In this document: piece by piece, positions 30,201-42,200 of the stretch
How positions within the stretch are numbered: position 1 is the stretch's first letter
Layout of the letters: every line of letters starts with the position of its first letter
Assembly: GCF_036588685.1 (NCBI RefSeq)
Contig: NC_086374.1
Coordinates: forward strand, 22,312,886 to 22,376,885
DNA: 64,000 bases
Direction of reading: 5' to 3'
Source of the DNA: Mytilus trossulus
Taxonomy: Eukaryota; Mollusca; Bivalvia; Mytilida; Mytilidae
Made by a program: the position numbers and the translations under genes
The notes under the pieces: model-generated
Told to the model about the DNA's origin: nothing
Seen by the model: the letters and a program-made list of their open reading frames with translations, nothing else
Databases searched by the model: none

Positions 30201-33200
30201 TTCTATTCAAAATGTCATTACCATAATCATACTGTAATTTTCGTGCTAGTGAAGTGTTGTGCAAACTACAAAAAAAATCAATTGGGAACTTTCTTCCAGT
30301 CAGGAAAAAAAATTGATTAAATGTTAAGCACGTTACAATTCATGTTTTCTAATGAGGATGAGTGCATTTTACGAGTTTTAAACAATTAACAATTATGTGA
30401 AGTCCCTTGTTGGTACTTTCAGAAAATGCTAGTTTATGAGTGAAAAATGCGCAATAAAAACAAATGCTCTAACCCTTAGTTGTTGGCAGTGGTGGGAACG
30501 GTGTCATGGTAACTGGGTCGATGTGAGTTGTTGGACTTGATGTTGGTCCAACTGCTGTTGTTTTGTGTTGTGTCATTGTTACTGCGAGGATAAAATACAA
30601 TATGAAGAAATATTATTCATTTGGTTTTTTACATTTGTTTTGACATGTCCTTTTTCGAAAGTTTTAATATATGGTAAGTTTTCATTTATGTATTGAGATA
30701 TTTTTATGGCACTAAGAAATAAAAAATACCATTGAAAGTTTTCAAAATGTGGAATCCTTATGGAACTGATAGAAGTGGAATGAATCAACAAACACTAATG
30801 GTGAATACAGACAATTATAGAATGTTAAACAAACATTTCAGTTACATGATAGACAATTTGGTAAGGAGACATGTTCTGCCATCGTTATTAAAGTTGACAT
30901 TTGAAGACCATGTATTTATAGAGCTTCAGTACAAGTGTCAGAATACAATGAATAGTTTGAGATTGTGTGCCAAACATTTTTAAACTTGTTATTAAAAGAC
31001 AAAATGACATGAAATATATTAAGTGTATGCGTCTGCAGCACATTCTTGATATACCTTCAGCAGAAACGGTAAAGGCCAAATATATAAAAAAAAAAAAAAA
31101 AAAAAAGGCAAGGCTGTATAAGTACAATAATAGTTATCAAAGGTACCAGGACTATAATTTAGTACGCCAGACGCGCATTTCGTCTACATAGGACTCATCA
31201 GTTACGCTCACATCAAACTATTAATAAAGTCAAACAAGTACAAAGTTAATATATATAAGACGGGCATATCCAGATTGCAAATATAGACCCCATATACTAT
31301 AAAGGTAAACTTGGTCACAGAGCTTTCAGGTTCCCTTTCATTGCTTGCATATTGTAAGTATTTTTTTTCATACTATTGTCTTTGAGATCATTGGATTTTT
31401 TTGGCCAAAAAAAATACCATATGAATTCTCAAAATTACCTATTGTTTTCGTCCTTTTCATCTTGAAATAAAAACAAACAATAACAATAGACTATAAATAA
31501 TGTTTCTCAATATTTCACTGTTTTGTTGTAAAAGCTGTATAAAAAGTTCTAAGACAAAGTTAATGTTCAAATAAATACCATGACTATATATTTAGAGAGT
31601 GATGTTAAAGTACAACCTGACATAGTTCTATCTGATCAGACACATTGATGACCCTATATAATAATGATTTATTTCAAAACGTAGGACATGTATGTGTTGT
31701 TTTTATCTTTGGCATTTCGTCAGTTCAAGCTTGACAACTATAAATGAAGTTAGCCTAACAAACCCTGTTAACTGACAAACCCTGTACTCTGACAAACAGA
31801 CCAACTTTATACCCTGACAAACAATATATGAAATATATAGAAAACATAGATACACATCAGATGGGATGCAATATTTTTTAACATGCAGCTTTGTCTGTGT
31901 CATCTCTGTCTTTTTGTCCTTTTTTAAATGACAAAGCAATTACCTGTTGTTGTCAAAACGGTTGTTGTTGAAGAAACACTTGGTGAAGTGACAGTTGTTT
32001 CTGTAGTTGACGATGGTGTTGAAGTGATACTAACACTTGGGGTGGTTATGGCACTGGTTCCAGTTGTTTGTGTCGATGGTGTGGTGGGGGCTGTTGTAGT
32101 AATAGCAGTAGTTGTTCCTGTGAAAAATGATTAAACAAATATAAGAACATATAAAAGAAATACAATGACGAAACAGGTTTCATAAGAACTGACAAAAAGG
32201 AGTCATCACTCTGAATACGTAAAAAAGACAATTCCAATCAAGCAGAACTATTACAAAAACAACAAATATTTGATCAATTCAAAGATGTCTACAGACAGTC
32301 ATCAAAGTAAACAGCATATACTAAAAACTAAGTACTGGAAATATGAATATATACAAAACGGAAAGAGTGATATTTCCACTTATCCTACTCGGAAAAAGAA
32401 AATAATGAAACGAAAAACTCTTTTGTAACAAAAATGTTCATTAATATATAAATAATACATAAAGTCAATGATTACTTACCAATCTCTTCGAAACATGCCT
32501 TAATAACCACATTACTAATTGTTGGTGTCTCATCAGTAGTGTCTGGTTTAATAATCAATTCGATGATGTTTCCAGGTTTTCCACCTAGACTGATGGGACT
32601 GTCAAAGTTGTCAACCTGCAAGATAAAGTAATTTCCTATGATCATCTATGCGTCATCTCGTTGCTTAAGGGTTTTGTTGGAGAATTCGTATGATGCGCTG
32701 GTTTATCAAAGTACTTCTTAGCAGAAACCTTCATTGTTCAATAATATTTCGTTCTAAAAATGGTCGAAATAAATGATCATAATACTTACAGGTATTCTAT
32801 CTATTACAGTTGCATCCTGTTTAATTTTCACAATTACAGATTCAACATTGGTTTCATCAAACGTTATGGAGAACAATTCTGATGTACCATCTGCATCGTT
32901 TAACTTATAGATTAGTTTAGGGTTTTGGTCTGTATTAGCTGGACTCCATCCCTTTGGTTTCTGTGAATCTGATGGTAGATCCCCTGGAGCATTAGAAGAA
33001 CTGTCTACCGTGACATCAGATGGTTGTGCACCATCCAACATGACTTTAACGCACTCTGTAATAAACAAAAAAATATCCTGGTGTATAATCAAAAGACAAC
33101 ATTTAAATGAGTAAAGATACATGATTTCAATCATATGTAGATACTGGAGATATATATATTAATTGTTTGTAGTGTAAAAGTTCGACAGTTAATTTATTTT

Positions 33201-36200
33201 GTTAAAGTTTTGTTACAGTACAACTTGACAGGGTTTTATCTGATCAGCCACGTTGTTGACCCTCTAAAATAATGAATTGTTCTATAACGTAGAACAAGTA
33301 TGTGTTGTTTTTATATATACATTTCATAAGTTCTAGCTTGACAACTATATATGAAGTTAGCCTAACAAACCATGTTAACTGACGAACCCTGTACTCTGAC
33401 AAACAGACCAACATTATTCCCTGACAAACAATATATGAAATATATAAAAAAAAACATAGAAACGTATAAAATTGGATGCAATATTGTTTTACATGAGGCT
33501 TTGTCTGTGTCACCTCTTTCTTTTCGTCCTTTTAGAAATGACAAAGCAATTACCTGTTGTTGTCAAAACGGTTGTTGTTGAAGAAACTCTTGGTGTAGTT
33601 TCAGATGTTATGACAGTTGTTTCTGTAGTTGACGATGGTGTTGTAGTGATAGTGGTAGTACTAGGTTGTGTCGATACAGAACTACTAACACTTGGAGTTG
33701 TTACGACACTGGTTCCAGTTGTTTGAGTCGATGGTGTGGTAGGAGCTGTAGTAGTAATTGCCGTAGTTGTTCCTGTGATAAAATGATTAAAAAAATATTA
33801 GAACTTATGAACGAAATTCAATATCGAAACGTGTTTCATAAGAACTGATAAAAAAGAGCCATCAATTAGAATCCATTAAAAAAACACAATTCCAAACAAG
33901 CAGAACTAGAATCACGACAAAAAATAATTTGATCAATTCAAAGATGTATAAATATAGCCATTAAAGTAAGCAGCATATACTACTAAAACTGAATTACTAT
34001 CAGTATGAATTTATACAAAACGGAAATAGTTATATTTACACTTATCCCAATCGAAAAAAGAAAATAATGAAACGAAGCACTCTTTTGTAACAAAAATGTT
34101 CATTAATATATAAATAATACATAAAGTCAATAATTACTTACCAATCTCTTCGAAACATGCCTTAATAACCACATTACTAATTGTTGGTGTCTCATCAGTA
34201 GTGTCTGGTTTAATAATCAATTCGATGATGTTTCCAGGTTTTCCACCTAGACTGATAGGACTGTCAAAGTTGTCAACCTGCAAGAGAAAGTAATTTCCTA
34301 TGATCATCTATGCGTCACCTCGTTGCTTAAGGTTTTTGTTTTAGAATTCTTATGATGCGCTGGTTAATCAATGTACTTCTTAACAGAAACTGCATTGTTC
34401 ATTAACGGACCACAGATGAATTATCACGTTGTGATTGGTTAAACGCCGTCACGTGGTGACCCCCTATGAGACCGTATGGGGTTCATGTCGCGTTAATGGC
34501 AACGTCAGCTATTAATGTTTTTGCGTTTTATTGTTTGTTTTTCAACAAAACGCCGCAAAAAAAACTCCAGCGTCCGATAAATTCGTTATACGGTTAACTA
34601 CTGACCCCCTACGGATCCATAGAGGGTGAACAAAATTCATAGGGGACTCGGCCTCCGGCTTCATCCCCTATGGATTTTACTAACCCTCTTTGGATCCGTA
34701 TGGGGTCAGTAGCGAACCATATAACTTATAATATTTCGTTCTAAAGATGGTCGATCGAAATAAATCTAAATAAATGATCGTAATACTCACAGGTATTCTG
34801 TCTATTACAGTTGTATCTTGTTTAATTTTCACAATTACAGATTCAACATTGGTTTCATCAAACGTTATTGAGAACAATTCTGATGTATCATCTGCATCGT
34901 TTAACTTATAGATTAGTTTAGGGTTTTGGTCTGTATTAGCTGGACTCCATCCCTTTGGTTTCTGTGAATCTGATGGTAGATCCCCTGGAGCATTAGAAGA
35001 ACTATCTACCGTGACATCAGATGGTTGGGCTCCATCCAACATGACTTTAACGCACTCTGTAATAAACAAAGAAATATCCTCTTGTATAATCAAAAGATAA
35101 CATTTAAATGAGTAAAGATACATGATTACAATCATTAGCAGATAATTGAGATAAATGTATTTATATTTTGTAGTGTTAAAGTGTGACAGTTAATTTATTT
35201 TGTTAAAGTACAACTTAACATGGTTATTTCTGATCAGCCACGTTATTGGCCAACTATAATAATAATTTATTCCAAAACGTAGAACATGTATGTGTTGAGT
35301 TTATCTTTAAATTCTAGCTTGACAACTATATCAAGTAAACCCTTCAAACCCTGTAACCTGACTAACCCTGTACTCTTAACAAACTGACTAACCTTATACC
35401 CTGACAAACAATATATGAAATATATAGTTAACATAGATACATCATGTAGGAAGTCGAGTACGCTTCCCAAAACGTAATCATATCACATAACTCTGCATAT
35501 TTCCTAGAACTTAAGTGAAGCCTTACCTGTACTTGTCGTTGAAACAGTAGTGGAAGTCGTTGTTGTACCAGTTGTTAAAGTGGTAGGTTGAGCTGTTTCA
35601 GAAGGTGTAGAAAATCCAGCAGTAGATCCAGTTTTTGGGCCAGCAGTTGTTTGTGTTTCGGTCACTACACTTACGCTTGGTTGTGTAGCAGCAGAGGTAC
35701 TTACACTTGGTTGTGTATTAGCAGAGGTACTCACACTTGGTTGTGTAGCAGCAGATGTGCTCACACTGGGTTGTGTAGCAGCAGATGTACTCACACTTGG
35801 TTGTGTAGCAGCAGATGTACTCACAATTGTTGTTGTGGCAGCAGAGGTACTTACACTTGGTTGTGTAGCAGCAGAGGTACTAACACTTGGCTGTGTAGCA
35901 GCAGAAGTACTAACACTTGGTTGTGTAGCAGCAGAGGTACTCACACTTGGTTGTGTAGCAGCAGATGTACTCACACTTGGTTGTGTAACAGCAGATGTAC
36001 TTACACTTGGTTGTGTAGCAGCAGATGTACTTACACTTGTCGTTGTAGCAGCAGAGGTACTCACACTTGGTTGTGTAGCAGCAGATGTACTCACACTTGT
36101 CGTTGTAGCAGCAGAGGTACTTACACTTGGTTGTGTAGCAGCAGATGTACTTACACTTGTCGTTGTAGCAGCAGAGGTACTCACACTTGGTTGTGTAGCA

Positions 36201-39200
36201 GCAGAGGTACTAACACTTGATTGTGTAGCAGCAGAGGTACTAACACTTGTCGTTGTAGCAGCAGAGGTACTTTCACTTGGCTGTGTAACAGCAGAGGTAC
36301 TTACACTTGGTTGTGTAACAGCAGATGTACTTATACTTGGTTGTGTAGCAGCAGATGTAATAACACTTGTCGTTGTAGCCACAGATGTACTCACACTTGG
36401 CTGTGTAACAGCAGAGGTACTTACACTTGGTTGTGTAGCAGCAGATGTGCTCACACTGGGTTGTGTAGCAGCAGATGTACTCACACTTGGTTGTGTAGCA
36501 GCAGATGTACTCACAATTGTTGTTGTGGCAGCAGAGGTACTTACACTTGGTTGTGTAGCAGCAGAGGTACTAACACTTGGCTGTGTAGCAGCAGAAGTAC
36601 TAACACTTGGTTGTGTAGCAGCAGAGGTACTCACACTTGGTTGTGTAGCAGCAGATGTACTCACACTTGGTTGTGTAACAGCAGATGTACTTACACTTGG
36701 TTGTGTAGCAGCAGATGTACTTACACTTGTCGTTGTAGCAGCAGAGGTACTCACACTTGGTTGTGTAGCAGCAGATGTACTCACACTTGTCGTTGTAGCA
36801 GCAGAGGTACTTACACTTGGTTGTGTAGCAGCAGATGTACTTACACTTGTCGTTGTAGCAGCAGAGGTACTCACACTTGGTTGTGTAGCAGCAGAGGTAC
36901 TAACACTTGGTTGTGTAGCAGCAGAGGTACTAACACTTGGTTGTGTAGCAGCAGATGTACTCACACTTGGTTGTGTAGCAGCAGAGGTACTTACAGTTGG
37001 TTGTGTAACAGCAGATGTACTTACACTTGGTTGTGTAGCAGCAGATGTACTTACACCTGTCGTTGTAGCAGCAGAGGTACTCACACTTGGTTGTGTAGCA
37101 GCAGATGTACTTACACTTGTCGTTGTAGCAGCAGAGGTACTCACACTTGGTTGTGTAGCAGCAGATGTACTAACGCTTGTCGTTGTAACGGCAGAGGTAC
37201 TCACACTTGGTTGTGTAGCCGCAGATGTACTAACACTTGGTTGTGTAGCAGCAGATGTACTTACACTTGTCGTTGTAGCAGCAGATGTACTTACACTTGG
37301 TTGTGTAGCAGCAGAGGTACTTATACCTGTTGTTGTAGCCTCAGTCGTACTTACACTTGGTTGTGTAGCAGCAGATGTACTCACACTTGGTTGTGTAGCA
37401 GCAGATGTACTAACACTTGGTTGTGTAGCAGCAGATGTACTTACACTTGTCGTTGTAGCAGCAGAAGTACTAACACTTGGTTGCGTAACAGCAGAGGTAC
37501 TTACACTTGGTTGTGTAGCAGCAGATGTACTCACACTTGTCGTTGTAGCAGCAGATGTACTAACACTTGGTTGTGTAGCAGCAGTTGTACTTACACTTGG
37601 TTGTGTAGCAGCAGATGTGCTAACACTTGTCGTTGTAGCAGCAGAGGTACTTTCACTTGGCTGTGTAACAGCAGAGGTACTTACACTTGGTTGTGTAACA
37701 GCAGATGTACTTATACTTGGTTGTGTAGCAGCAGATGTAATAACACTTGTCGTTGTAGCCACAGATGTACTCACACTTGGCTGTGTAACAGCAGAGGTAC
37801 TTACACTTGGTTGTGTAGCAGCAGATGTACTCACACTTGGTTGTGTAGCAGCAGATGTACTAACACTTGGTTGTGTAGCAGCAGAAGTACTAACAATGGT
37901 CGTTGTAGCAGCAGAGGTACTAACACTTGGTTGTGTAGCAGCAGAGGTACTCACACTTGGTTGTGTAGCAGCAGATGTACTCACACTTGGTTGTGTAGCA
38001 GCAGATGTACTTACACTTGTCGTTGTAGCAGCAGAGGTACTCACACTTGGTTGTGTAGCAGCAGATGTACTAACGCTTGTCGTTGTAACGGCAGAGGTAC
38101 TCACACTTGGTTGTGTAGCAGCAGAGGTACTCACACTTGGTTGTGTAGCAGCAGATGTACTTACACTTGTCGTTGTAGCAGCAGATGTACTTACACTTGG
38201 TTGTGTAGCAGCAGAGGTACTTATACCTGTTGTTGTAGCCTCAGTCGTACTCACACTTGGTTGTGTAGCAGCAGATGTACTCACACTTGGTTGTGTAGCA
38301 GCAGATGTACTAACACTTGGTTGTGTAGCAGCAGATGTACTTACACTTGTCGTTGTAGCAGCAGAAGTAGTAACACTTGGTTGCGTAATAGCAGAGGTAC
38401 TTATACTTGGTTGTGTAGCAGCAGATGTACTCACACTTGTCGTTGTAGCAGCAGATGTACTAACACTTGGTTGTGTAGCAGCAGTTGTACTTACACTTGG
38501 TTGTGTAGCAGCAGATGTGCTAACACTTGTCGTTGTAGCAGCAGAGGTACTTTCACTTGGCTGTGTAACAGCAGAGGTACTTACACTTGGTTGTGTAACA
38601 GCAGATGTACTTATACTTGGTTGTGTAGCAGCAGATGTTATAACACTTGTCGTTGTAGCCACAGATGTACTCACACTTGGTTGTGTAACAGCAGAGGTAC
38701 TTACACTTGGTTGTGTAGCAGCAGATGTACTCACACTTGATTGTGTAGCAGCAGATGTACTAACACTTAGTTGTGTAGCAGCAGAAGTACTAACAATTGT
38801 CGTTGTAGCAGCAGAGGTACTTACACTTGGTTGTGTAGCAGCAGATGTACTCACACTTGGTTGTGTAGCAGCAGATGTACTCACACTTGGTTGTGTAGCA
38901 GCAGATGTACTAATACTTGTCGTTGTAGCAGCAGATGTACTCACACTTGGTTGTGTAGCAGCAGAGGTACTCACACTTGGTTGTGTAGCAGCAGATGTAC
39001 TAACACTTGGTTGTGTAGCAGCAGAAGTACTTAAACTTGGCTGTGTAGCAGCAGAGGTACTTACACTTGTTGTTGTAGCTGCAGAGGTACTTACACTTGG
39101 TTGTGTAGCAGCAGATGTACTCACACTTGGTTGTGTAGCAGCAGAAGTACTAACACTTGGTTGTGTAGCAGCAGAGGTACTCACACTTGGTTGTGTAGCA

Positions 39201-42200
39201 GCAGATGTACTCACACTTGGTTGTGTAGCAGCAGATGTACTAACACTTGGTTGTGTAGCAGCAGAAGTACTAACACTTGTCGTTGTAGCAGCCGAGGTAC
39301 TTACACTTGTTGTTGTAGCTGCAGAGGTACTTACACTTGGTTGTGTAGCAGCAGATGTACTCACACTTGGTTGTGTAGCAGCAGAAGTACTAACACTTGT
39401 CGTTGGAACAGCAGAGGTACTCACACTTGTTGTTGTAGCTGCAGATGTACTCACACTTGGTTGTGTAGCAGCAGAGGTACTAACACTTGGTTGTGTAGCA
39501 GCAGAGGTACTTACACTTGGTTGTGTAGCAGCAGATGTACTCACACTTGGTTGTGTAGCAGCAGAGGTACTAACACTTGGTTGTGTAGCAGCAGATGTAC
39601 TCACACTTGGTTGTGTAGCAGCAGATGTACTCACACTTGGTTGTGTAGCAGCAGAGGTACTCACACTTGGTTGTGTAGCAGCAGATGTAATAACACTAGG
39701 TTGTGTAACAGCCGAGGTACTCACACTTGGTTGTGTAGCAGCAGATGTACTAACACTTGGTTGTGTAACAGCCGAGGTACTCACACTTGGTTGTGTAGCA
39801 GCAGAGGTACTTACACTTGGTTGTGTAGCAGCAGAGGTACTAACACTTGGTTGTGTAGCAGCAGATGTACTCACACTTGGTTGTGTAGCAGCAGATGTAC
39901 TAACACTTGGTTGTGTAGCAGCAGATGTACTCACACTTGGTTGTGTAGCAGCAGAGGTACTCACACTTGGTTGTGTAACAGCAGATGTACTCACACTAGG
40001 TTGTGTTGCTGAAAAATAGAAAAGAAAATTGAATTGGACATTTTTTGTTTTGTAAATGTTTTTATTTATTTACATTTGTTTGTTTTAGATATAAATGGTA
40101 CGTCCAGAATGTGTATTTTTATTACCTACCAGTTTAAAAAGCTAGTTTTCTTAATTCATTGATTTTATGATGCTTAGTTACCTGATGTTTCAACAGAAGT
40201 GGTTGATACTGTTGTTGTGCCAGTTGTCAAAGTTGTAGGCTGAGCAGTCTCAGAAGCAGTAGAAAATCCAGCAGTAGATGTAATAATGGTTGTTTTGCTG
40301 GTCAAAGGTGTAGTAGCAGCAATTGTTGTTGTTGCTATTTCAAATAAGAAATGAAAATCTTGTTTACAAGAACTATCAAATATAAAGTGCAATATTCGAC
40401 TCCCTTGGTTCATTATAATCAAAAAACTTTTTTTAAAGCCTTCGCTAAAATGTTCTTACATGTGTTCTAAGTACAAAATAAAATTTGCAGTGTTTCATTT
40501 AAGATTGCAAATTAAATTTCCTTAAAAAAACGATGAAATAACAAATTTGAGATATAGGCTACCTGTCTTGTGCACAATATATAAACGTCTAATGCCAATA
40601 TATTCGACAGTGTCATGTTTATTTTCAAATTCACTTCCGCTAATTGAAAAGTTCAGCAAGTGCTTTACTCATATCGATAACTTAACCTCTACTTGTGTAA
40701 AATTGTTTCGTGTTTGAAAATTATTAAATGGAAATATAAAACATCAGACTGCTCTGCCCAAATACAAAGACGTTTTGAAAATTGATCGAAAATATGTTAT
40801 CTGTCGAATACAATGACATTTTAAAAGGAAATTAGTTGTAATAAACTAATCTGTTCATAAAAGTTTATTAAAATTTATAATTAAACTAAGAAAATGCATG
40901 TATGTTAATCAATTTGTCATTTCCTTTTTAATCAAAACTATCAACTTACCAGATGGTTCAAAACAAGCCTTTATGACAACGTTTTTGATAGTAGGTGACA
41001 ACTGATCATTTTGCGGAACTATTTTTAGTACAATTACGTTACCAGACACTCCCTTTAGATCAACAGGACTATCAAACTCAAATACCTGAAATAAAAATTA
41101 GCTGTTCATACCACAAATTGATGCTATTTGGGAAGTTTGAACGAGAAGAGATTGCGTAACATGGTTGCTATCTTTTGATCAAAGTCCTGGTTTGAATTTG
41201 GTTGTGATTATATCTTTGTTACAATGTGTAGTCTGGTTACATTCTATCCGTGTCTGTCAGAAATCTCTTGCAAGACTTATGTGTGCAAGGTTTACTTTTT
41301 ATATCAGTACGATATTTGCACAACTCGAAACAAAACAAGCAATTGAAAAGACTACTTTCTAATTTAGTGGTTAATTATCGAAAGATATAGAATCAACAAT
41401 TCCGCATACTTTATTTTGGAACACAAACCTTGATATCAAAGTTCAAGAAATAATCAGTATGTCTTAATTAGATATAGGAAAATGTGGTATGAGTGACAAT
41501 GAGACAACTGTTCATCCAAATAACAATTTATAAAAGAAAACAATTATAGGTCAATGTACGGCCTTAAGATTACAAACAAAATAGCAAGATACTGAGAGTG
41601 GTTTTTGGTATGATCGAATGCATATTTCATAACTAATGCCCTTTACAAAAACGATTGCAAATGATAATTAGATTCATGAAAAAAACTATTTATCAAAGAA
41701 ACGATATTTTGCTAGGTAATTTTCTGCTTTGTGCCGACCTGATGAGTTAAGCTATTTTTGAATTTAAAGTTAGTCTAAACTTATGCTGTAACACCACATT
41801 TCCGTGTTCTATGGGACGAGAGCGCTCAGAAACATGTTAAACTCTGACCTATTCTTAATTATGTGCCTTTTCCAAGTAAGAAGCCTGTTGATCAGTGGTT
41901 GCGGTGGTTTCATGTCAGATTTTGTTTTAGTAAATTAGTTTGTTGTTAATGAGGCCCCTACTTTTTGGTCGAGTCGGGGCCTATCAAAGCCGACTATAAG
42001 AGGCTTTTCTTCCTCAGAAATAGATAAGCCTAGCTGAATTTTAGTCCTCAATGTTCTTTTTTCTTTGTTTGGCCTTTTCAGCTTTTTGGGATTCTCGAGT
42101 CACTGATGAGTCTTTTGTAGACAAAACGCTCGTTTTGCGTACAAACCAAATTTAATCCTGGTAAATATGATAAATTTATTTATTTGATAATGACCGTACG

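Larger units (their letters stand above)
1..31943. other. Introns over 300 bp in the alpha/beta half: contents
   Basis: Nothing beyond AT-rich unique or paralogous intron sequence in 222-871, 1023-1373, 4141-4969, 6035-6802, 8090-8600, 8661-9309, 9461-9959 (one local duplication), 19069-19681, 19833-20330, 20594-21447 (G16), 21508-22452, 23746-24450, 24538-25459, 25611-26431, 27355-28037, 28189-28672, 28936-29467 and 29528-30473. Repeats listed separately occupy parts of 1637-2943, 3004-3989, 5233-5974, 6954-7826, 10223-11073, 11134-12334, 12486-14663, 14927-15960, 16021-17329, 17481-18349, 18613-19008, 22604-23482, 26695-27294 and 30582-31943. Short reading frames there lack support. Confidence 0.6.

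Noticed and set aside
36221..38740. Third open frame through the same array (Cys/Trp-rich, plus strand)
   Set aside because: Same reason; it is broken wherever a wobble change makes a stop, unlike the minus-strand frame.
35671..39990. CRISPR-like array of 30-bp repeats
   Set aside because: Repeats are head to tail with no spacers, are coding, and the genome is animal.
35757..40019. Plus-strand open frame of 1,420 codons (LTLGCVAADV repeats) opposite the mucin exon
   Set aside because: A 30-bp repeat without stops in one unit is open throughout; the frame begins and ends with the array, is hydrophobic and Cys-rich without a sensible start, and the minus-strand exon has matching splice sites and homologous tail.
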